Assembly: GCA_014841835.1 (NCBI GenBank)
Contig: JACYUQ010000004.1
Location: 868,001-932,000, forward strand
DNA length: 64,000 bases
From: Oxalobacteraceae sp. CFBP 13730
Lineage (GTDB): Bacteria > Pseudomonadota > Gammaproteobacteria > Burkholderiales > Burkholderiaceae_D
Direction: 5' to 3'
The notes under the pieces were generated by a model that had not been told where the DNA came from, did not search any database, and saw only the letters and a list, made by a program, of their open reading frames with translations. The translations under genes and the position numbers were made by a program. How positions within the stretch are numbered: position 1 is the first letter of the stretch; each line of letters starts with the position of its first letter. Shown here one piece after another: positions 1 to 7,738 of this stretch.

Positions 1-28
1 AGACCACGCCCCGCGCACCACGGCCAGC

Positions 29-1027
29 TTACTGCGCTGTCGCGCCGGACTGCTTGACGATCTTGCCCCACTTGACCGTCTCGCTGGCGATGAAGGCCGC
101 GAACTGCGCCGGTGTCTCGCCGGCTGGTTCGGCGCCTTGCTCGAGCAGCTTTTTCTTGACGTCCGGGTCGGCCAGCGCCTTGAGGATCGCGGCGTTCAGT
201 TTGGTCACGACCGGGGCGGGCGTGCCGGCCGGCGCGAGCAGGCCGAACCACGACGTGGCTTCGTAGCCGGGCACGCCGGCCTCGGCGATCGTCGGCACGT
301 CGGGCAGCGCCGGCGAGCGCTGCGCCGTGGTGACGGCCAGGGGGCGCAGCTTGCCGGCTTTGACGTGGCCGATGGCCGACGGCATATTGTCGAACATGAT
401 CGCGATGTGGTTGCCCAGCAGGTCATTGACGGCCGGCGCGCTGCCCTTGTACGCCACGTGCTGGATGTCGACCCCGGCCATCTGCTTGAACAATTCGCCG
501 GACAGGTGAATCGACGTGCCGCTGCCCGACGAGCCGAACGTGACCTTGCCGGGGTTGGCCTTGGCATACGCCATCAGCTCCTTGACCGTCTTGAATGGCT
601 GCGCCGGATTGGCCACCAGCAGGTTCGGCACCAGCGCCACGCGCGTGAGCGGGGCGAAGTCCTTGATCGGGTCGAACGCCAGTTTCGGATACAGGCTCTG
701 GTTGATGGCGTGGGTGCCGACCGTGCCCATCAGGATGGTGTAGCCGTCGGGCGCTGCGCGCGCCACGAGCTGGGTGCCGATATTGCCGCCCGCGCCCGCG
801 CGGTTGTCGATGATGACCGGCTGGCCAAGGTCCTTGCTGATGAATTGCCCCAGCACGCGTGCCAGGATGTCGGTCGTGCCGCCGGCCGAGAACGGGACGA
901 TGATCGTGATGGCCTTGGTGGGGAAGGCCTGGGCCTGCGCCGCCAGCGGCGTCAGGGCCAGCAGGCCGAGGGCCGACGCAGCGGCGAGGGTGAGGGTACG
1001 GCGGGTCGACAAAAAGGTACGTGACAT
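29..1027 (-). CDS. Bug/TctC-family periplasmic solute-binding receptor
   Basis: A 332-residue tripartite-tricarboxylate-receptor (Bug) protein, which captures a small carboxylate in the periplasm. The N-terminus has twin Arg, a hydrophobic stretch and an AQAQA cleavage site around residue 34. The mature part shows family features: KAITIIVPFSAGG, a TTDILAR helix, and IIDNRAGAGGNIG. The reading frame stays open upstream for 110 more codons, but that extension has shadow-like Arg/Ser/Pro composition. The start chosen is the ATG preceded by GGAGACA and followed by the signal peptide. It is the last gene of a minus-strand cluster with an SDR enzyme and a CoA-transferase, so its ligand is probably an organic or aromatic acid feeding that pathway. 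No TctA/TctB membrane partners are visible; such orphan receptors are abundant in Burkholderiales. The ligand cannot be read from sequence. Confidence 0.9.
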   Translation of the reverse strand: MSRTFLSTRRTLTLAAASALGLLALTPLAAQAQAFPTKAITIIVPFSAGGTTDILARVLGQFISKDLGQPVIIDNRAGAGGNIGTQLVARAAPDGYTILMGTVGTHAINQSLYPKLAFDPIKDFAPLTRVALVPNLLVANPAQPFKTVKELMAYAKANPGKVTFGSSGSGTSIHLSGELFKQMAGVDIQHVAYKGSAPAVNDLLGNHIAIMFDNMPSAIGHVKAGKLRPLAVTTAQRSPALPDVPTIAEAGVPGYEATSWFGLLAPAGTPAPVVTKLNAAILKALADPDVKKKLLEQGAEPAGETPAQFAAFIASETVKWGKIVKQSGATAQ

Positions 1028-1112
1028 AATGTGTCTCCAATAAGGACAACGGATGCGGCGAAATGGACCGGGCACGCGCGCGGACGGCAGCCAGGCCTTG
1101 TTGCAGATCGAA

Positions 1113-1841
1113 TCAGACCGGGGCCACGCCCAGCGTGGTGCCACCACACACGTACAGCACCTGGCCGGTGACGAAACCGTTATCGGGCGCCAGGAAAAAA
1201 ACGGCGGCGCGCGCGACGTCGGCCGGCGTGCCGAGGCGGCCCACCACGATGCTGTCGATGATGCGCCGGGTCTGGGGCGCACCCTCGGGATTGCTGTTGT
1301 GGAAGAGTTCGGTCGCGATCGGGCCCGGCGCCACGGCGTTGACGGTGATGCCGTCACCGCCCAGTTCGAGCGCCAGTGTGCGCGTCAGGCCGATCAGGCC
1401 GGCCTTGGTGGCGGCGTAGACGATGCGCTCGGCCTTGCCCAGCGCCGCGCGCGAAGCGATGTTGACGATGCGGCCTTGTCCGGACGCGCGCAGCGTGGGC
1501 AGGAACGCCTGGACCAGCAGGATGGCGGCTTTCAGATGCAGGTCCACGACATGGTCGAGATCCTCCATCGTGGCCGTGTCGATGGTGCCGGGGCGGGTGG
1601 CGCCGGCGTTGTTGACCAGCGCCGTCACGTTGTAGGCGGCCGCAATCTGCTGCGCGACCATGCGGGTCTCGTTCTGGCGCGTCAGGTCGGCCTGGAACGA
1701 CACGAGCTGGTCGTGCCGCCAGTCGGGCTGGCGGTAGTCGAGATTGACGACCGTGCGGCCTTCTGCAATCAGCGTTTCGCAGATGGCCCGGCCGATGCCG
1801 GCGCTGCCGCCGGTGACCAGGGTCACGTCTTGTCGGTGCAT
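1113..1841 (-). CDS. SDR-family NAD(P)-dependent oxidoreductase
   Basis: A classical short-chain dehydrogenase/reductase of 242 residues, the usual size. The nucleotide-binding TGGSAGIG is at 10-17, NNAG at 77-80, the catalytic Ser near 130, and the YxxxK pair at Tyr142/Lys146. The C-terminal half carries the PG and GxVLYVCGG elements typical of the fold. The start has an AAGGAGAC ribosome site. It lies 89 bases downstream of the CoA-transferase beta subunit, on the same strand and with no terminator seen between, so it is probably co-transcribed. A role as a hydroxyacid or hydroxyacyl dehydrogenase feeding 3-oxoacids to the transferase is plausible but inferred. The substrate is unknown. Confidence 0.9.
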   Translation of the reverse strand: MHRQDVTLVTGGSAGIGRAICETLIAEGRTVVNLDYRQPDWRHDQLVSFQADLTRQNETRMVAQQIAAAYNVTALVNNAGATRPGTIDTATMEDLDHVVDLHLKAAILLVQAFLPTLRASGQGRIVNIASRAALGKAERIVYAATKAGLIGLTRTLALELGGDGITVNAVAPGPIATELFHNSNPEGAPQTRRIIDSIVVGRLGTPADVARAAVFFLAPDNGFVTGQVLYVCGGTTLGVAPV

Positions 1842-1930
1842 ATTGTCTCCTTGTATTTTTATAGAAAAGCGCCTGGCGTCGGGCGCCGGCTGCTTGACGA
1901 ACCAGGGTAGGGCGGGCTTCTCCTTCGTGG

Positions 1931-2614
1931 TCAGACGCGTTGGGTGTTGAGCTTGAGGTCGTCGGCGCGTGCCTGCGTCGCATCCGTCAAGGGCAGCCCG
2001 GTGATGTGTTCGAGTTCGGCAAACGACAGGCCGTCGACGATGTCACGCACCACCAGGCCAGCGGGCGTCACGTCGAGCACGGCCAGGTCGGTATAGATGC
2101 GGCTCACGCACGCCAGGCCCGTGAGCGGGTAGGTGCAGCGCTCGACGATCTTGCTGGCACCGTCGCGCGTCTGGTGTTCCATCATGACGAACACGCGCTT
2201 GGCGCCGATGGCCAGGTCCATCGCGCCGCCCACGGCGGGAATCGCGTCCGGCGCACCGGTATGCCAGTTGGCCAGATCGCCCTGCACGGACACCTGGAAC
2301 GCGCCGAGCACGCAGATATCGAGGTGCCCGCCGCGCATCATCGCGAACGAATCGGCGTGGTGGAAGTAGCTGCCCCCGGCCAGCAGCGTCACCGGCTGCT
2401 TGCCGGCGTTGATCAGGTCTTCGTCCTCGTCGCCCGGGGCGGGCGGTGGGCCCATGCCGAGCAGGCCGTTTTCGCTGTGCAGAAAAATCTCGCGGTCCGG
2501 CGGCAGGTGCACGCCGACCAGCGTTGGCAGGCCGATCCCCAGGTTCACGTAAGCGCCTTCGGGAATGTCGCGCGCCACGCGCGCGGCGATCTGGTCGCGG
2601 CTCAAGCGTTGCAT
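1931..2614 (-). CDS. pcaJ: 3-oxoacid (probably 3-oxoadipate) CoA-transferase, beta subunit
   Basis: The beta subunit of a family I CoA-transferase, which moves CoA from succinyl-CoA to a 3-oxoacid through a glutamyl-CoA thioester. The catalytic glutamate is visible as Glu48 in the SENG motif (47-50). GIGLPTLV near 26-33 and GGAMDLA in the middle are also family landmarks. The 227-residue length is normal. The first 13 bases overlap the end of the alpha-subunit gene, the usual arrangement for coupled synthesis of the two subunits. Sequence alone does not separate acetoacetate transferase (ScoB) from 3-oxoadipate transferase (PcaJ). The PcaR-like operators upstream of the pair favour PcaJ, and the symbol rests on that. 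Confidence 0.88.
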   Translation of the reverse strand: MQRLSRDQIAARVARDIPEGAYVNLGIGLPTLVGVHLPPDREIFLHSENGLLGMGPPPAPGDEDEDLINAGKQPVTLLAGGSYFHHADSFAMMRGGHLDICVLGAFQVSVQGDLANWHTGAPDAIPAVGGAMDLAIGAKRVFVMMEHQTRDGASKIVERCTYPLTGLACVSRIYTDLAVLDVTPAGLVVRDIVDGLSFAELEHITGLPLTDATQARADDLKLNTQRV

Positions 2615-3279
2615 GCGGGTTCTCCCAGTACGACACGCTGGACGAAAATGCCGGGCGTGACGATGGCTTCCGGATCGAGGTCGCCCAGTTCGACCACGCG
2701 CGTGACCTGAGCGATCGTGCAGCGGGCCGCCATCGCCATGATCGGGCCGAAGTTGCGCGCGGTCTTGCGGTACACGAGGTTGCCCCAGCGGTCGCCGTGG
2801 AAGGCCTTGATCAGCGCGAAGTCGGCGTGGATCGGCGACTCGAGCACATAGTGGCGGCCGTCGATCAGGCGGGTTTCTTTGCCGGCCGCCAGATCGGTGC
2901 CGTAGCCGGTGGGCGAAAAGAAGCCGCCGATGCCGGCGCCGGCGGCGCGGATGCGCTCGGCCAGATTGCCTTGCGGTGTCAGTTCGAGTTCGATCTCGCC
3001 GGCCCGGTACAGCGCGTCGAATACGTGCGAATCGGCCTGGCGCGGAAACGAGCAGATGATCTTGCGCACGCGGCGCGCTTTGAGCAGTGCCGCCAGGCCG
3101 GTGTCGCCATTGCCGGCGTTATTGTTGACGATGACGAGGTCGCGCGCTCCTTGGGCGACTAACGCGTCGATCAGCGCGGCAGGCATGCCGGCGGTGCCGA
3201 AGCCCCCGATCAGGATGGTGGCGCCATCCGGGATGTCGGCCACCGCTGCTGCCAGTGAGGGGGAAATCTTGTCGATCAA
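2602..3279 (-). CDS. pcaI: 3-oxoacid (probably 3-oxoadipate) CoA-transferase, alpha subunit, TTG start
   Basis: The alpha subunit of the same CoA-transferase, 225 residues. GGFGTAGMP at 25-33 and the NNNAG turn mark the CoA-binding half. The frame is open far upstream, but family members begin with an M-I-x-K-I-type sequence followed by a Ser/Leu helix. Here that sequence is reached by a TTG codon at 3277-3279, preceded by GGAAAGGA, so TTG is taken as the start. It is the first gene of the minus-strand cluster (alpha, beta, SDR, Bug receptor). Two 15-bp PcaR-like operator copies lie 40-73 bases upstream of the start, where they would cover the promoter. The weak start codon may tune subunit ratio; that is inference. 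Confidence 0.86.
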   Translation of the reverse strand: MIDKISPSLAAAVADIPDGATILIGGFGTAGMPAALIDALVAQGARDLVIVNNNAGNGDTGLAALLKARRVRKIICSFPRQADSHVFDALYRAGEIELELTPQGNLAERIRAAGAGIGGFFSPTGYGTDLAAGKETRLIDGRHYVLESPIHADFALIKAFHGDRWGNLVYRKTARNFGPIMAMAARCTIAQVTRVVELGDLDPEAIVTPGIFVQRVVLGEPACNA

Positions 3280-3318
3280 GGTGCAGGTCCTTTCCAGCGC
3301 ACGACGCGCGTTGACGCT

Positions 3319-3333
3319 GTTCGATAATCGCAC
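3319..3333. promoter_or_regulatory. PcaR-like operator, copy 1
   Basis: The 15-mer GTTCGATAATCGCAC lies 40 bases upstream of the CoA-transferase alpha start. As I recall it, this is the sequence reported as the PcaR binding site of Pseudomonas putida at pcaIJ and related promoters. Two related 15-mers follow in the same divergent region. Confidence 0.7.
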
Positions 3334-3337
3334 TAAT

Positions 3338-3352
3338 GTTTGATTACTGAAC
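3338..3352. promoter_or_regulatory. PcaR-like operator, copy 2
   Basis: GTTTGATTACTGAAC, a variant of copy 1. Its start is 19 bases (about two helical turns) from the start of copy 1, so protein bound to both would sit on one DNA face. It keeps the GTTyGAT left half and the AC end. Confidence 0.5.
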
Positions 3353-3410
3353 AGGTGAATCGAGTGTAGGAGCGTGTCCGCCCATGGCGCAAGCCGCCCC
3401 GATGGAATGT

Positions 3411-3425
3411 GTTCGATTGCCGAAC
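3411..3425. promoter_or_regulatory. PcaR-like operator, copy 3 (autoregulatory)
   Basis: GTTCGATTGCCGAAC, with perfect GTTCG/CGAAC arms, lies 30 bases before the regulator's ATG. This is a natural position for autoregulation of the IclR-type gene. Confidence 0.6.
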
Positions 3426-3454
3426 GGTTTATTACCTCATTGCCAAGGAGCACC

Positions 3455-4267
3455 ATGAACACCTCGCACGAGCCGGCTGAGCCAGCTGAGTCAGCCACAG
3501 CGGACGTCGCCGCCAGCGATCCGAATTTCATGCAGTCGCTGGCACGCGGCCTGACGGTGCTGCAGGCGTTCAGCGACCAGCGCCGCAGCCTGACGATTGC
3601 CCAGATCAGCCACCGCACGGCGATCCCGCGCGCTTCGGTACGGCGCTGCCTGCACACGCTGATTGCGCTGGGCTATGCCAGTGCGGACGGCAACCAGTTT
3701 TCACTCAAGCCGAAGGTGCTGTCGCTCGGTTACTCGTACCTGTCGTCGACACCGCTCACGGTTTCGGCCCACCCGTACCTGAACCAGGTCAGCCGCAGCC
3801 TGAACGAATCGTGCTCGCTCGCTGTGCTGCAGGACGACGAAGTGCTGTATGTAGGGCGTTCGGCCGCATCGCGCATCATGTCGGTGTCGCTCACGACCGG
3901 CAGCCGCCTGCCGGCGTATTGCACAGCGCTGGGCCGCATGCTGCTGGCGCACCTGCCGGCACCCGATCTGGACGCTTACCTGGCGCGCGTGCCGCTCAAG
4001 GCCATGACCGGGCGCACGGTGGTCAATCCCGAGCGGCTCAGGGCGATCCTGGCGGACGTGCGCGATGCCGGTTACGTGGTGGTGGAAGAAGAGCTGGAGG
4101 TCGGCCTGCGCTCGATCGCGGTGCCGGTACGGGGTGCGTCGGGCAATGTGCTGGCGGCGCTGAATATCGGGGCGCACGCAGCGCGGGTGTCGCGGCGCAA
4201 GATGGAAGAAGACTTCCTGCCTGTCCTGCGCGAGGGGGCGCAAGAGCTGTCGATCCTGTTGCCCTGA
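3455..4267 (+). CDS. pcaR: IclR-family regulator, PcaR/PobR subgroup
   Basis: A 270-residue IclR-type regulator. An N-terminal winged helix-turn-helix (about 25-85, with QSLARGLTVLQAF and LTIAQISHRTAIPRASVRR) precedes an effector-binding IclR domain containing LPAYCTALGRMLLA and SIAVPVRGASG. The ARGLxVLxAF opening and PLKAMTGRTV resemble the beta-ketoadipate regulators PcaR/PcaU/PobR. The frame opens at 3374, but the ATG at 3455 has a clear AAGGAG and gives a normal N-terminus. It is divergent from the CoA-transferase cluster across 175 bases holding three operator copies, so it probably controls that cluster and itself. In the family beta-ketoadipate is the usual co-activator; that the same holds here is inference. 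Confidence 0.88.
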   Translation: MNTSHEPAEPAESATADVAASDPNFMQSLARGLTVLQAFSDQRRSLTIAQISHRTAIPRASVRRCLHTLIALGYASADGNQFSLKPKVLSLGYSYLSSTPLTVSAHPYLNQVSRSLNESCSLAVLQDDEVLYVGRSAASRIMSVSLTTGSRLPAYCTALGRMLLAHLPAPDLDAYLARVPLKAMTGRTVVNPERLRAILADVRDAGYVVVEEELEVGLRSIAVPVRGASGNVLAALNIGAHAARVSRRKMEEDFLPVLREGAQELSILLP

Positions 4268-4312
4268 TCCGGGCACGCGTGGCCATCCCGGCGTCCGCGC
4301 TACACTAGCGTC

Positions 4313-5446
4313 ATGCCATCCGCACCGATTCTTCTTTCCCGCCGCCGCCGGCTGCTGCCCGTGGCGCTGGTCGTGCTGCTGCACTGGATCGTCCTGACCG
4401 TGCTGCAGGGCGTCAGCCCGGTCCTGCCGCATCGGGCGGCATCCGGTGACGCGCCCGTGACGCTGGTGACCCAGCTGCTGCCGGTGGACGCAGCACCGGT
4501 GCCTGCACCCGAACCGGTGCCGCTGCCGCTGCCGGAAGTCAGTCCGCCGCCATTGCCCCGCGTGCCGCCCGTGCCGGTGGAGATTGCGGTACCCGACCAG
4601 CCAGGGGACATCACACCGGTCACCGGCGCGGCGCCCACCGCGGAGGGGTCTGGCGCTGCGCCGGCCGCACCAGTCGAGCCCACACCCGCCACGCCCGCAC
4701 CGGCCCCGCAGGCCCCACCGGTGTCTGCGCCGGCACCGACCGCGCCGCCACCGGCACCGGAAGCACGCCGCTACGTCGTCGACATGCCGCCGCCCGCGAA
4801 GATCACGCTCGACGTCGCGCGCACCGACGCCGACGGTACCGAATGGTCGGGCGAGGCGCTACTGGCCTGGCAGCTGAACGCGGACAGCTACCGCATCCAG
4901 ATCGAAGCCGGCATCCGCGTCGTGTTCGCGCGGGTCAATCTGGTGGTGTTGAAGAGCGAGGGCGCGGTGGCCGCAACCGGTTTCGCGCCGATCACGATGA
5001 CCGAAAAGCGGCGCGGCCGCGCCATGACGGCCACCCATTTCGACTGGGGCAAGAGCCGCATCACGTTTTCGGCATCGCAAGCATCGTATGAATTGCCTGC
5101 CGGCGCCCAGGACAAGGCCAGCATCCCGCTGCAACTGGCGGCCATCGCGCGCGGCGACCCGAAGCAGCTCACCGGCGCCATCGATATTTTTGTCGGCGAA
5201 GACCGCGACGCGGTGGTCTATCGCTTCACGGTGGTGGGGCAGGAAGAGATCGATACCAAACTGGGCACACTGCAGACCTGGCACCTGACGCGCCCGCCGC
5301 AACCGGGCTCGTACAAGTCGCGCCTGGACATCTGGCTGGCCCCTGCGCATGGCTGGTATCCGGTGCGGATTCGCAATAGCGAGGCGAACGGAGCAGTAAC
5401 CACGCAAACAGTGAATAATATCGTCTTGGACCATTCAGGATCTTGA
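4313..5446 (+). CDS. DUF3108 protein with N-terminal anchor and Pro-rich arm
   Basis: A 377-residue envelope protein of unknown function. It has an Arg-rich start, one membrane span at about 14-34 (no clear cleavage site), a long Pro/Ala/Val arm at about 50-150, and then a C-terminal DUF3108 domain. That domain includes YRFTVVGQEEIDTKLG and DIWLAPAHGWYPVRIR. The layout (inner-membrane anchor, Pro-rich spacer, periplasmic domain) resembles TonB-like spanning proteins, but no TonB C-terminal domain is present. The stop is one base before the next gene, which carries the same domain with a cleavable signal instead. The two were probably made by duplication and are co-expressed. Confidence 0.85.
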   Translation: MPSAPILLSRRRRLLPVALVVLLHWIVLTVLQGVSPVLPHRAASGDAPVTLVTQLLPVDAAPVPAPEPVPLPLPEVSPPPLPRVPPVPVEIAVPDQPGDITPVTGAAPTAEGSGAAPAAPVEPTPATPAPAPQAPPVSAPAPTAPPPAPEARRYVVDMPPPAKITLDVARTDADGTEWSGEALLAWQLNADSYRIQIEAGIRVVFARVNLVVLKSEGAVAATGFAPITMTEKRRGRAMTATHFDWGKSRITFSASQASYELPAGAQDKASIPLQLAAIARGDPKQLTGAIDIFVGEDRDAVVYRFTVVGQEEIDTKLGTLQTWHLTRPPQPGSYKSRLDIWLAPAHGWYPVRIRNSEANGAVTTQTVNNIVLDHSGS

Positions 5447-5447
5447 T

Positions 5448-6200
5448 ATGCCTATGAACAACATTCGACACATCGGTGCAGCCCTGGTGCTGACCTTCGC
5501 ACTGGGTAGCGCGTCCGCCCAGCCCGCCCATCCGGCCGTCAAGCGTGCGTTCGAACTGCCGCCATCGGCGGACCTGGCATACGATCTGGCCGCGCGCCAG
5601 AAGGGCCTGGCCCTGAAGGGTGACGCCACCGTCAACTGGCGCGCCGACGACGGCAAGTACGACGTACGGGTCGAATCGCGCGTGGCGATCCTGGGCACGC
5701 TGCTCGACAACCAGAGCCAGGGCGTCATCGACGCCTACGGCCTGGCGCCGACCGAGTTTTCCGAAAAACGCAAGCGCAAGGACCCCACTTCGATCACCTT
5801 CGACCGTGGCGGCAAGACGATGCGCTTTTCGGAAGGCGACAAGACCTATCCGCTCAAGGGCGGCGAACAGGATCGCGTCTCGATCACCTGGCAACTGGCC
5901 GCCGTGGCGCGCGCCGCCGGCGACAAGTTCAAGCCTGGTTCCGAGTGGCCGTTCTTCGTGGCGGGACGCAGCAGCGCCGAAACCTGGACCTTCAAGGTCG
6001 TGCGGAGCGAAAAAGTCAAAACGGGCCTGGGCGAAGTCGACGCGATTCTGGTCACGCGCGCGGCGCTGAAGGGCAGCCGCGACCAGAGCGTGGATGTCTG
6101 GCTGGCACCGGCGCACGAGTACTATCCGGTCAAGATCCGCTTCACCGAAGGCGACAACGAAACCATCGAGCAAACGCTCAAGAGCGTGACCAAGACTTAA
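5448..6200 (+). CDS. DUF3108 secreted protein
   Basis: A 250-residue exported protein. The signal peptide ends near ASAQ (about residue 24), and most of the rest is one DUF3108 domain. WTFKVVRSEKVKTGLGEVDA and DVWLAPAHEYYPVKIRF match the same elements in the upstream gene. Only a single base separates the two genes, so they are almost certainly one operon. DUF3108 proteins are thought to adopt a beta-rich periplasmic fold; no reaction is established. A 7-bp hairpin (GGCTGCC/GGCAGCC) follows in the gap to mksF but has no T-run, so I do not call it a terminator. Confidence 0.85.
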   Translation: MPMNNIRHIGAALVLTFALGSASAQPAHPAVKRAFELPPSADLAYDLAARQKGLALKGDATVNWRADDGKYDVRVESRVAILGTLLDNQSQGVIDAYGLAPTEFSEKRKRKDPTSITFDRGGKTMRFSEGDKTYPLKGGEQDRVSITWQLAAVARAAGDKFKPGSEWPFFVAGRSSAETWTFKVVRSEKVKTGLGEVDAILVTRAALKGSRDQSVDVWLAPAHEYYPVKIRFTEGDNETIEQTLKSVTKT

Positions 6201-6263
6201 GCCGCAGCGGTGTTGCACAGGCTGCCCTGGCAGGCAGCCATTCCGGAATTGCCCAGTCTTAAC

Positions 6264-6272
6264 TGTTATACT
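6264..6272 (+). promoter_or_regulatory. Extended -10 promoter for mksFEB
   Basis: TGTTATACT is an extended -10 element (TGn plus TATACT) with no recognisable -35 at the usual distance, as expected for that class. The predicted start near 6279 would give an 80-base leader before mksF. Confidence 0.5.
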
Positions 6273-6292
6273 GACGCCCCCGCGAAGCTGGC

Positions 6293-6325
6293 CGGGTCTG
6301 TGGTAACAAATGCAATGCAGACCCG
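6293..6325 (+). other. 5'UTR hairpin before mksF
   Basis: CGGGTCTG (6293-6300) pairs perfectly with CAGACCCG (6318-6325) around a 17-base loop, inside the predicted mksFEB leader. There is no T-run, so it is not an intrinsic terminator. It may stabilise the leader or affect translation. Confidence 0.4.
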
Positions 6326-6358
6326 TCTCGGCCGCGCACGAGACTGGTTATTAACACG

Positions 6359-7738
6359 ATGATCGACCCCCAAGCCGGCGCGGCGCACGCTGCCGACGCC
6401 TCGACGACAGCGCAGGAACTTGATCCGCTGCAGGTACACTTCCAGGACGGCATTGCTCCCGATGAAATCGAGCAAGTCTTCCACCTCAAGCGTGCCCAGC
6501 CAATGCTGTCGGCCTTTACGGCCCTGTTCCACGGCACGCAGGACGGTGTGCTGGTGCGTCTGCTCGTCCTGCGTGAACTGGCCGGCGATGCCTCCACATC
6601 GGCCTTCTCGCGCGCCGACATCAACCAGAAGCTGGCCTATCTCGTCCCCGAAAGCCTGGAAACGGTGCTCAACCGCCTGCGTGGCCACGGCCTGCTGGCC
6701 TGGGACGCCCCGGCGGCCGTCTACCGCATCACGCCGCTGGCCCGCAATGTATTGTCCGCGCTGGAAACCCTGTTGGCGCTGGGCAAGCCCGAAGGCGACG
6801 AAGCCGAGATGGGCTTCCTGCTGTCGCAAGTGGCCGGCGCCCAGGCCGTGGGCGGCGTCACGGTCGACCAGCTGAAACACTTGCTGGGCCGCCTGGTCGA
6901 ACTGACCGAGGAATTTCGCGATGCGATCGCGTCCGGCTCCGAGTTTCGCCTGCGTACGTCGCAGGCGAAGTGGCACATGGCCTGCGACTGGGTCGAGAAG
7001 GGCTCGGTCATCCTGCGCGCGATCACGTCTGACGAACGGGCCGACGCCGCCACGCACCGCGCCGCGCAGGCGATCGGCCGCGCGCAAAGTGCATTGCTGA
7101 ACATGCAGGGCATGTTCTCGCGCGCGCTGAACCAGATCGAACGCCAGCGCGTGCACCTGGGCCAGTCGGGCCTGTCGACCACCGACGTCAAGCGCTGGCT
7201 GCTGGCGCACGACGATCTGGCGAGTCTGGCCGCCGGCGCGATCGACCGCCCGGTCACGCCGCTGTTCGGCACCCCGGCCGAGATGATCGACGTGGCCGAG
7301 ACCGAACTGCTGGCCGAGCGCATCATCTCGACCGGCCCGAAAGGCCTGCCGAGCGGCCAGGATGCGCCGCTGACGATCAATGACAATCCGGCCATGCAGC
7401 TCGAGCTGAATGACTGGATCAACAAGCTGGCCGACTTCGCCAACCTGGGCAACTTCCCGGAATTTTCGAGTGTCGGCCCGCGCCGGGTGCAGCTGCACGA
7501 GTCGCTGCTGCCGGCCACGTTCGCGCTGGCGTCGTACCGCGCCTCGCTGCTGCCGCTGTTGGGCGACGCGTCCGAAGCAAGCCTGCAGGGCGCGACGGCC
7601 GAACTGGCGCGCCTGCCGCTCACGTTCGTCTCGCTCGACGAGATGGTCCAGCTGAACGACCCGGAAGTGGCGGCCATGTCGGTCGCGACCCTTTCACTGA
7701 ATGCCGATCCCACTCCTGATGGACAGCCTGCCCCATGA
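6359..7738 (+). CDS. mksF: MksF, kleisin-like subunit of the MksBEF condensin
   Basis: A 459-residue protein in the position of the kleisin of a MukBEF-like condensin. The N-terminal part (about 30-130) reads as a winged-helix region (FHLKRAQPMLSAFTALF, LPVSLETVLNRLRGHGL-like turns), followed by long charged helices and a second small domain near the C-terminus. Identification rests on the order F-E-B as in Pseudomonas mksFEB, on length, and on the unmistakable SMC protein downstream. In this family MksF bridges the two heads of the MksB dimer and carries MksE. The stop overlaps the mksE start by four bases (ATGA), so translation is coupled. Confidence 0.82.
   Translation: MIDPQAGAAHAADASTTAQELDPLQVHFQDGIAPDEIEQVFHLKRAQPMLSAFTALFHGTQDGVLVRLLVLRELAGDASTSAFSRADINQKLAYLVPESLETVLNRLRGHGLLAWDAPAAVYRITPLARNVLSALETLLALGKPEGDEAEMGFLLSQVAGAQAVGGVTVDQLKHLLGRLVELTEEFRDAIASGSEFRLRTSQAKWHMACDWVEKGSVILRAITSDERADAATHRAAQAIGRAQSALLNMQGMFSRALNQIERQRVHLGQSGLSTTDVKRWLLAHDDLASLAAGAIDRPVTPLFGTPAEMIDVAETELLAERIISTGPKGLPSGQDAPLTINDNPAMQLELNDWINKLADFANLGNFPEFSSVGPRRVQLHESLLPATFALASYRASLLPLLGDASEASLQGATAELARLPLTFVSLDEMVQLNDPEVAAMSVATLSLNADPTPDGQPAP

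Noticed and set aside
29..1357. 442-residue form of the Bug receptor
   Set aside because: The extra 110 N-terminal residues are shadow of the SDR region and would bury the signal peptide.
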